Origin: Microbacter sp. GSS18
GTDB taxonomy: Bacteria; Actinomycetota; Actinomycetes; Actinomycetales; Microbacteriaceae
Assembly: GCA_029319145.1 (NCBI GenBank)
Contig: CP119753.1
Coordinates: 2,480,001-2,544,000, forward strand
DNA length: 64,000 nt
Reading direction: 5' to 3'
The notes beneath the pieces were generated by a model. It worked only from the letters and a program-made list of their open reading frames with translations, ran no database searches and had not been told where the DNA came from. The translations under genes and the position numbers were made by a program. Positions 16,942 to 25,687 of the stretch are shown piece by piece (the first letter of the stretch is position 1; each line of letters starts with the position of its first letter).

Positions 16942-17777
16942 GCGCGCCGCTGCTGGATGTGAAGGACCTGGTCGTCGAGTACCCCGGCAAGGGGTTCCGA
17001 GCCGAGCCCTTCCGCGCCCTCAAGGGCGTTTCGCTCGACATCCTGCCCGGGGAGACCGTGGGTCTCGTCGGCGAGTCGGGCTCGGGAAAGACCACGCTCG
17101 GTCGCGCGGCGCTCGGACTGGCGCCCGTCACCGAGGGGTCGATCATCTTCGACGGGAAGGACATCTCCCACCTCGACCGCCGGGAGCGCAGGGCGCTCAG
17201 CTCCGAGATCCAGGTGGTGTTCCAGGACCCCTACTCGTCGCTGAACCCGTCGATGACGATCGAGCAGATCCTCACCGAGCCGCTGACCGCCGCCGGCACG
17301 TCTTCCTCGGACGCCAAGCGGCGCGTGCGCGAACTGCTCGACCAGGTGGGTCTGCCCGCCGATGCGCGCAGCCGCCTGCCTCGGGAGTTCTCGGGCGGAC
17401 AGCGGCAGCGCGTCGCGATCGCGCGCGCACTGGCGCTGAGCCCGCGGCTGATCGTGTGCGACGAACCGGTCTCGGCCCTCGACCTGTCGACTCAGGCGCG
17501 CGTCCTGGACCTCTTCATCGAGATCCAGGAGCGCACCGGCGTGGCATACCTCTTCGTCACCCACGACCTCGCGGTCGTCCGCCACATCAGCCACCGCGTC
17601 GCGGTGATGTACCGAGGCGAGATCGTGGAGTCCGGCGACGGAGACCGCGTCACCTCCCACCCCGAGCACCCCTACACGCAGCGGCTGTTCATGGCCGCGC
17701 CGGTGCCCGATCCCGACAAGCAGGAGGAGCGGCGCGCAGCACGGCGCGCGATGCTCGCCGCCGAGGCGAGCGCCTGA
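16938..17777 (+). CDS. ABC transporter ATPase (DppF/OppF type)
   Basis: The protein has 279 residues with Walker A GESGSGKTT, Q-loop VVFQDPYSSLNP, signature FSGGQRQR, Walker B LIVCDEPVSALD and switch THDLAVV. The C-terminal HPYTQRLFMAAPVPDP region is the oligopeptide-ATPase tail. It pairs with the ATPase half of the preceding fusion protein. It starts at 16938 in an ATGA overlap and is the last transporter gene before a strong hairpin. Confidence 0.92.
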   Translation: MSAPLLDVKDLVVEYPGKGFRAEPFRALKGVSLDILPGETVGLVGESGSGKTTLGRAALGLAPVTEGSIIFDGKDISHLDRRERRALSSEIQVVFQDPYSSLNPSMTIEQILTEPLTAAGTSSSDAKRRVRELLDQVGLPADARSRLPREFSGGQRQRVAIARALALSPRLIVCDEPVSALDLSTQARVLDLFIEIQERTGVAYLFVTHDLAVVRHISHRVAVMYRGEIVESGDGDRVTSHPEHPYTQRLFMAAPVPDPDKQEERRAARRAMLAAEASA

Positions 17778-17779
17778 TC

Positions 17780-17823
17780 GGAGGCATCGACGGGACCCGT
17801 TTGCCCGTCCCGTCGATGCCTCC
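17780..17823 (+). terminator. Strong hairpin after the ABC operon
   Basis: GGAGGCATCGACGGGAC (17780-17796) pairs perfectly over 17 bp with GTCCCGTCGATGCCTCC (17807-17823) around a ten-base loop. It begins three bases after the ATPase stop and ends 37 bases before the GH3 start. It is a probable terminator or attenuator separating importer and glycosidase genes. No T-run follows. Confidence 0.65.
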
Positions 17824-17860
17824 CGCCTCCCCACCCTCGAGAGAACTGGATGTACCACTC

Positions 17861-20275
17861 ATGACCGCGCCGGTCGACCACCTTCGCCCCTTGCTGGAAA
17901 AGCTCACGCTCGAGCAGAAGGCCGCCCTCGTCCAGGGCGCCGACTTCTGGACCACCGTCCCGATCCCCGAGATCGGCCTGCGCGCGATGACGCTCTCGGA
18001 CGGCCCGGCCGGGGTCCGCGGGCCCCAGTGGGACGAGCGCGACCCGTCGCTCAACCTGCCGTCGGGTTCCGCCTTGGCGGCATCGTGGGACGAGGACCTC
18101 GCCTACCGCTATGGCGCCGCCGCGGCCTCCGAAGCGCGACGCAAGGGCGTGGACGTCGTCCTCGGCCCCACCATCAACCTGCACCGCTCGCCGCTCGGCG
18201 GCCGCCACTTCGAGTGCCTCAGCGAGGACCCGGAGCTCACGTCAGGGCTCGGCTCGGCCTACGTGCGCGGCATGCAGGACAACGGCGTGGGCGCGTGCCC
18301 GAAGCACTACGTGGCCAACGACAGCGAGACCGACCGGTTCACCGTCGACGTCCGCGTCGCCGAGCGGCCGCTGCGCGAGCTCTACCTCGCACCGTTCGAG
18401 CGAACCGTGGAAGAAGCGCACGCGTGGACCGTCATGAGCGCGTACAACTCGGTGGACGGCGTCACGATGACCGAGAACGACCTGCTCGAGACCCCGCTCA
18501 ACAGCGAGTGGGGCTTCGACGGAGTCGTGATCAGCGACTGGACCGCGGTCCGTTCGCTCGATTCGATCCCCGCCGCGCAGGACCTCGCCATGCCGGGTCC
18601 TGCACCCGCGTGGTCGGGCCTGGTCGAGGCCGTCCGCGACGGGCGCCTGGAGGAGGCGGACCTCGACCGCAAGGTGCTGCGCCTGCTCCTGCTCGCCGAG
18701 CGCGTCGGCGCACTCGAGGGGACGGATGCGGTCACGCCGAGCCCCGTCGACGGGATCGCCTTCGCCCGCGAGGCGTCGGTCGAGGGCACGGTGCTCCTCA
18801 GCAACTCCGGCATCCTTCCCCTCGACCCGTCGGCGCTCGCCCGTGTCGCCGTCATCGGCCACAACGCCCGCGACGCGCGCACCCAGGGCGGCGGGAGTGC
18901 CACCGTTCTCCCCGAGAAGGTCGTCTCGCCCGTCGACGGCATCCGCGCGGCGCTCACCGGCGTCGACGTGTCGTACGAGATCGGCGCGATCGTCCAGGAG
19001 GGCGTCGCAGAGTTCTCGCTCGACACCATGACCAATCCGGCCACCGGCGAGCCGGGTGCCCACATCACGCTGCACGACGCCGAGGGCGCCGAGATCTTCG
19101 CCGAGGAGCGTCGGTCGACCGCACTGGTGTGGTTCGGCGGCGATGCGCCGATCGCCTCGACGCGCACGCTCGTGATCGAGACCGACCTCACGCTCCCCGA
19201 GTCCGGCGAGGTCCGCCTCGGGTTCGCCGGCGCCCACCCGGGTCGTCTGTACGTCGACGGCGAGCTGATGCTCGACGACACCCCCGTGATCACCGGCACC
19301 GACCTGGGCGCCGCCTTCCTCAACCCGCCGTCGCTCACTGTGTCGGTCCCGTTCGACGAGGGCACCCCCCGGCGCGTCCGCGTCGAACTCCGCCCCGAGA
19401 GCGGGGGCGCGCTCGCCGGCGCGATGTCGGCGACGGTGGGAATCGCGCCCGAGCAGACCGACCCCGACGCGCTCATCGCGCGGGCCGCGGCCTCGGCGAC
19501 TGCATCCGATGTCGCGATCGTCGTGGTCGGCACGAACTCGAAGGTGGAGTCCGAGGGCTACGACCGCGTGGATCTCGACCTCCCCGGCCGTCAGGACGAC
19601 CTCGTGCGCGCCGTCGCCGCCACCGGGACCCCCACGATCGTGGTGGTCAACGCGGGCTCCCCGGTCGTGCTCCCGTGGGCGGACCAGGTCGGCGCCATCG
19701 TGCAGGGCTACTTCGGCGGGCAGGAGTTCGGCTCGGCACTCGCCGCCGTCCTCACCGGCGCGGCCGAGCCCGGCGGGCGCCTGCCGACCACGTGGCCCGC
19801 GGCTCTCGAGGACGTTCCCGTCACCGAGGTCACCCCGACGGAGGGGCGGCTCGAGTACACCGAGGGCCTTCACATCGGCTACCGCGCATGGCTGAAGGCG
19901 GATGCCGCGCCGGCGTTCCCGTTCGGGCACGGCTTGGGCTACACGACGTGGTCGTGGGGCGCCGCGCAGCGCGACGCCGACGCCGTCGAGGTCACTCTCG
20001 CGAACACCGGAGGCCGCGCGGGCAAGCAGGTCGTGCAGGTTTACGCCGAGCGACCGGAGTCGGCCGTCGAGCGGCCCGTCCGGTGGCTGGTCGGGTTCGC
20101 GGTGGTCCGCGCCGCGGCCGGCGAGACCGTCACCGCGCGCATCCCGCTGCCGCCGCGACGCTTCGCCCACTGGGACTCCGGCTGGAGCGTCGAAGAAGGC
20201 GAGTTCACGCTGCGCGCCGGCGCGTCGGCCGTAGAGCTGCCGCTGTCGCTGTCGTGGGAGGTCGCTGCCCGATGA
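17861..20275 (+). CDS. Glycoside hydrolase family 3 with PA14 insert (beta-glucosidase-like)
   Basis: The protein has 804 residues. The (beta/alpha)8 domain spans about 10-285 with the KHYVAND motif at 148-154 and nucleophile Asp226 in GVVISDW. The second, alpha/beta sandwich domain contains an inserted PA14-like module at about 390-520 (VRLGFAGAHPGRLYVDGELM). A fibronectin-III-like end domain starts after FPFGHGLGYTTW. This matches PA14-bearing GH3 beta-glucosidases. There is no signal peptide, so it is intracellular. It starts a four-gene glycosidase operon downstream of the importer and overlaps the next gene by four bases. Confidence 0.92.
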   Translation: MTAPVDHLRPLLEKLTLEQKAALVQGADFWTTVPIPEIGLRAMTLSDGPAGVRGPQWDERDPSLNLPSGSALAASWDEDLAYRYGAAAASEARRKGVDVVLGPTINLHRSPLGGRHFECLSEDPELTSGLGSAYVRGMQDNGVGACPKHYVANDSETDRFTVDVRVAERPLRELYLAPFERTVEEAHAWTVMSAYNSVDGVTMTENDLLETPLNSEWGFDGVVISDWTAVRSLDSIPAAQDLAMPGPAPAWSGLVEAVRDGRLEEADLDRKVLRLLLLAERVGALEGTDAVTPSPVDGIAFAREASVEGTVLLSNSGILPLDPSALARVAVIGHNARDARTQGGGSATVLPEKVVSPVDGIRAALTGVDVSYEIGAIVQEGVAEFSLDTMTNPATGEPGAHITLHDAEGAEIFAEERRSTALVWFGGDAPIASTRTLVIETDLTLPESGEVRLGFAGAHPGRLYVDGELMLDDTPVITGTDLGAAFLNPPSLTVSVPFDEGTPRRVRVELRPESGGALAGAMSATVGIAPEQTDPDALIARAAASATASDVAIVVVGTNSKVESEGYDRVDLDLPGRQDDLVRAVAATGTPTIVVVNAGSPVVLPWADQVGAIVQGYFGGQEFGSALAAVLTGAAEPGGRLPTTWPAALEDVPVTEVTPTEGRLEYTEGLHIGYRAWLKADAAPAFPFGHGLGYTTWSWGAAQRDADAVEVTLANTGGRAGKQVVQVYAERPESAVERPVRWLVGFAVVRAAAGETVTARIPLPPRRFAHWDSGWSVEEGEFTLRAGASAVELPLSLSWEVAAR

Positions 20276-21405
20276 CCCTGGACAGCATCAGCGGGCTCAC
20301 CCGCGGGTGTGCGGATCCGCGCCTGTCGGCGGTCGTCGAGCGCCTCGACGGCTTCCTCGCGGCGGATCCCGACTACTCGTTCCAGGTGGCGGCGTTCCAT
20401 GGCGGCGAGCCCGTGCTCGACGCGTGGGGCGGTCCACACCTGGGCGAGCAGTCGCTCATGGTGCCCTTCTCGGTGACGAAGAACACCATCGGCCTCTCGG
20501 TCGGCCTGCTCATCGAGCGCGGCATCCTGGACCTCGACGAGCCGGTCTCGCGATCGTGGCCCGAGTTCGCCGCCAAGGGCAAGGGCGACGTCACGATCCG
20601 CCAGCTCCTGTCGCATCAGGCAGGACTGCCGCAGGCGACGCCGGCGCTGACGTGGGCGGACCTGCTCGACCACCACGCCGCGGCGGAGAAGCTCGCCGCC
20701 AGCCGGCCGTTCTGGCAGCCCGGCAGCGCCTTCGGGTACCACGCGGTCACGATCGGCAACCTGGCGTCGGAACTGATCTTCCGGCTCACCGGGTCCACGC
20801 TCCACGAGTTCTACGAGCAGGGGATCCGGTCGCCGCTGGGCGTCGACTTCCATCTGGGGCTGCCTGAGTCGGAGCGGGAACGCCGCGTTCCCGTGCTCCC
20901 GATGATCAAGCCGGTCTCGGACACCTCGACGATCCACTTCTCGCCGCTGCTCCCGGTCGTCATGACGATGGCGGGTCCCCCGGTGGACTTCGCGAACGAC
21001 GAGGCGAGCTGGCGGTTCGGACATCCCGCCGGGTCCGGCACCGGATCCGCCCGCGGCCTCGCGCGCCTGCTTGCCGGGATGGTCACCGGCGTCGACGGCG
21101 CAGCCCCCGTCCTCGGCGCCGACACCGTCGAGGTCATCGGACAGCAGCAGGTGCGCGGCTACGACGAGGTGCTCGGCCAGCAGAACCGCGCACACGCGAT
21201 CGTGTTCCAGAAGCCGAGCCCCACTCTCGCGTTCGGCGGCCCCCGGTCGTTCGGGCACGACGGCGCCGCCGGGGCTCTGGCGTGCGTCGACCCCGACACC
21301 GGCGTCGCCCTCGCCTACACCGTGGCACGCGGCCCGTGGCCCGGCGGCGCGGATCCGCGGGCGGTCGCCCTCGCCGCCGAACTGGGCTCCCTGCTGTCCC
21401 GCTGA
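20272..21405 (+). CDS. Serine hydrolase, beta-lactamase family (esterase-like)
   Basis: The protein has 377 residues. The SxxK catalytic motif is SVTK at 67-70 in the setting MVPFSVTKNTIGLSVGLLIERG. YHA at about 160 takes the Tyr-x-Asn position and FGHDG near the C-terminus takes the K/H-x-G position, as in class C beta-lactamase-like esterases (EstB type). There is no signal peptide, so an antibiotic role is unlikely. Its place inside a glycosidase operon, with ATGA overlap to GH3, suggests it removes acyl groups such as acetyl from imported oligosaccharides; that is inference. Confidence 0.85.
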   Translation: MTLDSISGLTRGCADPRLSAVVERLDGFLAADPDYSFQVAAFHGGEPVLDAWGGPHLGEQSLMVPFSVTKNTIGLSVGLLIERGILDLDEPVSRSWPEFAAKGKGDVTIRQLLSHQAGLPQATPALTWADLLDHHAAAEKLAASRPFWQPGSAFGYHAVTIGNLASELIFRLTGSTLHEFYEQGIRSPLGVDFHLGLPESERERRVPVLPMIKPVSDTSTIHFSPLLPVVMTMAGPPVDFANDEASWRFGHPAGSGTGSARGLARLLAGMVTGVDGAAPVLGADTVEVIGQQQVRGYDEVLGQQNRAHAIVFQKPSPTLAFGGPRSFGHDGAAGALACVDPDTGVALAYTVARGPWPGGADPRAVALAAELGSLLSR

Positions 21406-21443
21406 CACTCCTTCCACCCCCCGACGGCCTGCCGAGGATTGCG

Positions 21444-22955
21444 ATGACCACCCTGCACAACCCCCTGATCAACGGCTTCCACCCCGACCCGTCGGTCGTG
21501 AAGGTCGACGACGCCTGGTACCTGGCGACGAGTTCGTTCGAGTACCTGCCCGGCATCCCGATCCACCGATCGACCGACTTCGAGACGTGGGAGCTGATCG
21601 GCCATGTCGCCACACGTCCGGGGCAGCTCGGCGTCGAGGGCGTGCCCACCGGCGGCGGCGCGTGGGCGCCGACGATCCGCCATCACGGCGGGCTGTTCCA
21701 CCTCGTGATCACCGACGCGCTGGGGCGAGGGATGCTGCACTTCACCGCCGCGGATGCTGCGGGTCCGTGGAGCGACGGCGACCTGATCCTCACGCAGGAC
21801 GGGTCCGCGAACGTCGCGGGCATCGATCCCGACATCGCGTGGGATGCCTCCGGCACCACCTACGTGACGTTCTCGGGTCTTCACTTCGACGCCGAGATGG
21901 ACCCCACCGCACCCACGCACCTGGGCATCCAGCAGGTGAAGGTCGATCTTGCCACCCACCGCGCCCTCGAAGCGCCGCGCTCGCTGTGGTCGGGTACGGG
22001 GCTGATGTTCCCCGAGGCCCCGCACCTCTACGAGGTGGACGGGACGTGGTACCTGATGATCGCGGAGGGCGGCACCGAGCGCGGCCACACGATCTCGATC
22101 GCGCGCGGCGCCTCCCCCGAGGGACCCTTCGAGGGCGCCCCGGGCAACCCGCTCGTCTCGGCCCGTTCGACGCCCCGCCCGGTGCAGAACACCGGGCACG
22201 GCGACCTCGTCGTGGGGCCCGACGGCGACTGGCTCTGCGTCCTGCTGGGCGTCCGTCCGCGCAGCGGCACCCGCGCGTTCTCGGCCCTCGGCCGCGAGAC
22301 GTTCGTGACGCCCGTGACGTGGGAGAACGGCTGGCCCGCCATCGCTCCTGTCGAGCTCGACCCACGCGACGGGACCAACGTCGACATCCGCTTCGACGGA
22401 CCCTTGGAAGACGAGTGGATCGGCGTCCGCCGTTTCCCGTCGGAGTTCTCCGAGGTCGCCGGCGACCGCCTCGTGCTCGCGGCGGACGGGAGCACTCTCG
22501 CCGACCCGAAGCCGGTCTTCGCCGGCCGCCGCCAGGAACACCTCACCAACGAGGTGACGGTGACGATCGACGTCTCCGACGGGGTGGGCGGGCTCGCAGT
22601 GCGCTACGACGAGCAGTTCCGTATCGAGATCGAGGCGGGCCGCGGCGCGGTCGTCGCGCGCGCACACGTCGGGGGCCTGCATCAGGAGTGGTCGCACCCC
22701 TTCACCGGGGACACGATCGACCTGCATCTCGCCTCGCAGGCGCCCACGGGCCCCACGAGCGGCATGCTCCCCACCAGCGACGTCTTCCACCTCGCCGCCA
22801 CGATCGACGGCGAGCGGGTGGAGCTCGCGCAGATCGACGGGCGCTTCCTGTCGTCCGAGGTCACGGAGTCGTTCACGGGCCGCGTCATCGGCGTCTACGC
22901 CGTCGAGGGCCGCGTCGCCGTCACCCGATGGGTCGCCGAGGGCCACGACCGATGA
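21444..22955 (+). CDS. Glycoside hydrolase family 43 (beta-xylosidase/alpha-arabinofuranosidase)
   Basis: The protein has 503 residues. The five-bladed propeller occupies about 1-310 and a beta-sandwich of the GH43 C-terminal type follows. The catalytic triad is readable: base Asp15 in GFHPDPS, the pKa-modulating Asp near 128 in AGIDPDI, and acid Glu191 in MFPEAPHLY. These features match intracellular GH43 xylosidases and arabinofuranosidases. Its product range would suit xylan or arabinoxylan fragments. It lies between the serine hydrolase and a second GH3 gene in the same operon. Confidence 0.92.
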   Translation: MTTLHNPLINGFHPDPSVVKVDDAWYLATSSFEYLPGIPIHRSTDFETWELIGHVATRPGQLGVEGVPTGGGAWAPTIRHHGGLFHLVITDALGRGMLHFTAADAAGPWSDGDLILTQDGSANVAGIDPDIAWDASGTTYVTFSGLHFDAEMDPTAPTHLGIQQVKVDLATHRALEAPRSLWSGTGLMFPEAPHLYEVDGTWYLMIAEGGTERGHTISIARGASPEGPFEGAPGNPLVSARSTPRPVQNTGHGDLVVGPDGDWLCVLLGVRPRSGTRAFSALGRETFVTPVTWENGWPAIAPVELDPRDGTNVDIRFDGPLEDEWIGVRRFPSEFSEVAGDRLVLAADGSTLADPKPVFAGRRQEHLTNEVTVTIDVSDGVGGLAVRYDEQFRIEIEAGRGAVVARAHVGGLHQEWSHPFTGDTIDLHLASQAPTGPTSGMLPTSDVFHLAATIDGERVELAQIDGRFLSSEVTESFTGRVIGVYAVEGRVAVTRWVAEGHDR

Positions 22956-23007
22956 CGATCTCGGCCCCGCCGCCGAAGCCCTCACGCGCCTCAGAAGGAG
23001 TACTGCC

Positions 23008-24795
23008 ATGAACGACGAGACCGCCGCCCCCAAAACCCCCGGCGAGCGCCCGTGGATGGACGCGTCACTGCCGATCGACACGCGCGTCGAGCTGCTGCTG
23101 TCGGCGATGACGCCCGAGGAGAAGGTCGGGCTGATGTTCCAGCCCATGATCATGGTCGGGCCCGACGGCGCACTGTCGGACGGCGAGCCCGCGTTCGGCA
23201 TCCCATCGACGAGCGACTACGTCGAGACCAGGCACCTGGCGCACTTCAACCTCCTGGGCGGCGCCGGCTCGGCCGGTGAGATCGCGCGCTGGAACAACCG
23301 GCTGCAGGAGCTCGCTGCTTCGACCCGCCTCGGCATCCCGATCACGGTCTCGACCGACCCGCGCCACTCGTTCAGCGAGAACCCCGGAGCGGCGATCGTC
23401 GCCGGCGCGTTCTCGCAGTGGCCCGAGCCCCTGGGACTCGCGGCCACGCGGGACGCCGAGCTCGTCCACCGGTTCGCCGACATCGCACGCCGGGAGTACC
23501 TCGCCGTCGGTCTTCGGGTGGCGCTGCATCCGCAGCTCGACCTCGCGACGGAGCCCCGCTGGGCGCGGGCGCTCCAGACCTTCGGCGAGGACGCCGACCT
23601 CGCCGGCGACCTGGGGGCGGCGTACATCCGTGGGTTCCAGGGCGACGAGCTCGGCCCGGACTCGGTCGCGACGATGACCAAGCACTTCCCCGGCGGCGGC
23701 CCGCAGAAGGACGGCGAGGACCCGCACTTCGCCTACGGCCGTGAGCAGGTGTATCCGGGCGGCGCGTTCGAGCAGCACCTCGAGCCGTTCGCCAAGGCCT
23801 TCGCCGCCGGGACGAGCCAGATCATGCCCTACTACGGCATGCCCGTGGGCACCGAGCACGAAGAGGTCGGGTTCGGCTTCAACCGCTCGGTCATCACCGG
23901 GCTGCTGCGCGAGCGGTTCGGGTTCGACGGCATCGTGTGCACCGACTGGGGGTTGATCAGCGACGCGAACATCATGGGCGACCACCATCCCGCCCGCGCG
24001 TGGGGCGCTGAGCATCTGTCCCGCGGCGAGCGCGTCGCGAAGGTGCTGGACGCGGGCGTCGACCAGTTCGGCGGGGAGCACTGCACCGACGTGCTCCTCG
24101 ACCTGGTCCGCGCCGGCGACGTGACCGAGGAGCGCCTGGACGTCTCGGCGCGGCGCCTGCTTCGCGAGAAGTTCGTGCTCGGGCTCTTCGACGACCCCTA
24201 CGTCGACGCAGACCGCGCGGACGAGATCGTCGGCGCGGCGGACTTCCGCGCCGCGGGAGAGGCAGCGCAGCGCGCCTCGATCACGGTGCTGTCCACGTCA
24301 TCCGCGCTGCCGATCCGCTCCGGCGCGCGCATCTACGCCGAGGGGATCGCCGCGGAGTCGCTGGCCCCGTACGGAACCGCGGTGAACTCGCCCGCCGACG
24401 CCGATATCGCGATCCTGCGCATCCACGCCCCCTACGAACAGCGCGAGACGGCCTTCGAGAACTTCTTCCACGCCGGATCGCTCGAGTTCGGCGACGAGAC
24501 CCTCGCCCACGTGCGCGAGATCGCCGAGGTCGTGCCGACGGTCGTGGACGTCTTCCTCGACCGCCCCGCGATCCTCGCGCCGATCGTCGAGACGGCGGCG
24601 GCGGTCACGGCGAACTGGGGAGCGTCGGCGGCGGCGCTGCTCGACGTCCTCACCGGCGCGGTGCCGGCGACCGGGAAGCTGCCATTCGACGTGCCCCGCT
24701 CCATGGAGGCCGTCGAGGCGTCGAGCCCCGATCTCCCGTTCGACACGGCGAATCCGCTCTTCCGGTTCGGCCACGGGCTGTCGCTGACGGACTGA
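23008..24795 (+). CDS. Glycoside hydrolase family 3 (short, exo-glycosidase)
   Basis: The protein has 595 residues, shorter than the other GH3 proteins here, and has no PA14 or evident fibronectin-III module. The barrel carries TKHFPGGGPQ (224-233) and nucleophile Asp313 in GIVCTDWGL. The second domain ends FRFGHGLS. The extended KHFPGGG motif is typical of beta-glucosidase/xylosidase-like GH3 enzymes. A GGAG ribosome site precedes the ATG. A 19-codon open frame (22952-23011) bridges the GH43 stop and this start with overlaps at both ends, which may aid translational coupling. Confidence 0.9.
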   Translation: MNDETAAPKTPGERPWMDASLPIDTRVELLLSAMTPEEKVGLMFQPMIMVGPDGALSDGEPAFGIPSTSDYVETRHLAHFNLLGGAGSAGEIARWNNRLQELAASTRLGIPITVSTDPRHSFSENPGAAIVAGAFSQWPEPLGLAATRDAELVHRFADIARREYLAVGLRVALHPQLDLATEPRWARALQTFGEDADLAGDLGAAYIRGFQGDELGPDSVATMTKHFPGGGPQKDGEDPHFAYGREQVYPGGAFEQHLEPFAKAFAAGTSQIMPYYGMPVGTEHEEVGFGFNRSVITGLLRERFGFDGIVCTDWGLISDANIMGDHHPARAWGAEHLSRGERVAKVLDAGVDQFGGEHCTDVLLDLVRAGDVTEERLDVSARRLLREKFVLGLFDDPYVDADRADEIVGAADFRAAGEAAQRASITVLSTSSALPIRSGARIYAEGIAAESLAPYGTAVNSPADADIAILRIHAPYEQRETAFENFFHAGSLEFGDETLAHVREIAEVVPTVVDVFLDRPAILAPIVETAAAVTANWGASAAALLDVLTGAVPATGKLPFDVPRSMEAVEASSPDLPFDTANPLFRFGHGLSLTD

Positions 24796-24815
24796 TCCCG
24801 TCCTCCCACGTCGAT

Positions 24816-24851
24816 GCCCCCGGGCCCGGTCCTCGCGACCGGCCCGGGGGC
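24816..24851. terminator. Bidirectional terminator hairpin
   Basis: GCCCCCGGGCC-CGGTC pairs with GACCGGCCCGGGGGC around a five-base loop with one bulged base. It lies between the convergent GH3 (plus strand) and PAP2 (minus strand) genes. Confidence 0.7.
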
Positions 24852-24863
24852 GTCCCACGCGGC

Positions 24864-25625
24864 TCAGGCCGCGGCCGACGCGCGGCGCCCGCGGTGCAGG
24901 AACCAGACAGGGCGGCCGTAGTCCTTCTGAAGCCACGGCCAGAACGCCCACCACATCAGCAGGACGGCGGCCGAGCCGGCGATCGCGCCGAAGACCGCGT
25001 CCGAGACCCAGTGCGCGTTGATCAGCGTTCGCTGCCAGATCATGCCGAGCATGATGAGGCCGCCGACGACACCCCATACGATGCGCAGCACGCGGTGGGT
25101 GGCGGGGATGAGCGCGAGCACCGCGACGGCGAGGACACCCGCCGAGACGGCATGGCCCGAGGGGAACGAGCCGTGATCGACCGAGAACAGCGGGCCGAAC
25201 AGCCCCAGGGCTTCGTCCGCCGCCGGGCGCGGGCGGTCCACGAGGTTCTTCATGCCCTGGGAGTACAGGCCCATGCCGGTCATGCACGCGGCGATGAAGA
25301 ACAGCGCGGACCGCCAGCGGCCGACGATCGCGAGTCCGGCGGGCAGGAGGATCAGCATCACGAGCGCCCCAGGTCCCTCGCCGAGGAGCTGGAAGAACAT
25401 CGCGAGCGGCTGGCGGTAGGCGACGCCGTCGGGTGAGGCGCCCACGAACGCTCGCCACACGTCGTCGAGGGCCTGGGTGAACGGCCGCTCGGCGTCGAGC
25501 GCCACCAGCACGCCCATCAGGGTGAAGGCGCCCGTCAGGCCGAGCGCCCACCACAGCAGGCGAGCCGGGCGGCGCCGCGCGAGGGCACCGCTGGACGTCG
25601 TGGCGGAGGGGGATGTCGTCGTCAT
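24864..25625 (-). CDS. PAP2-family membrane phosphatase
   Basis: The protein has 253 residues and six membrane helices. The three phosphatase motifs are complete: KNLVDRPRP (KxxxxxxRP), FPSGHAVS (PSGH) and QRTLINAHWVSDA (the SRxxxxxHxxxD motif with Gln in place of Ser). Such enzymes dephosphorylate phosphatidic acid, undecaprenyl pyrophosphate or related lipids at the outer membrane face. The start at 25625 was chosen because the frame upstream has no hydrophobic pattern and a purine-rich site precedes this ATG. It is not obviously linked to the sugar genes. Confidence 0.88.
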   Translation of the reverse strand: MTTTSPSATTSSGALARRRPARLLWWALGLTGAFTLMGVLVALDAERPFTQALDDVWRAFVGASPDGVAYRQPLAMFFQLLGEGPGALVMLILLPAGLAIVGRWRSALFFIAACMTGMGLYSQGMKNLVDRPRPAADEALGLFGPLFSVDHGSFPSGHAVSAGVLAVAVLALIPATHRVLRIVWGVVGGLIMLGMIWQRTLINAHWVSDAVFGAIAGSAAVLLMWWAFWPWLQKDYGRPVWFLHRGRRASAAA

Positions 25626-25687
25626 CGTCGATATCTCTTTCGTGTGGGTGGTGCTGCCGAGGTCGGGTGAACGGCGCTTCCGGGCGC

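Noticed and set aside
15132..17777. 881-codon frame through the transporter operon
   Set aside because: Its final 279 codons are the real ATPase; the upstream part is an alternative-frame shadow of the fused permease-ATPase gene.
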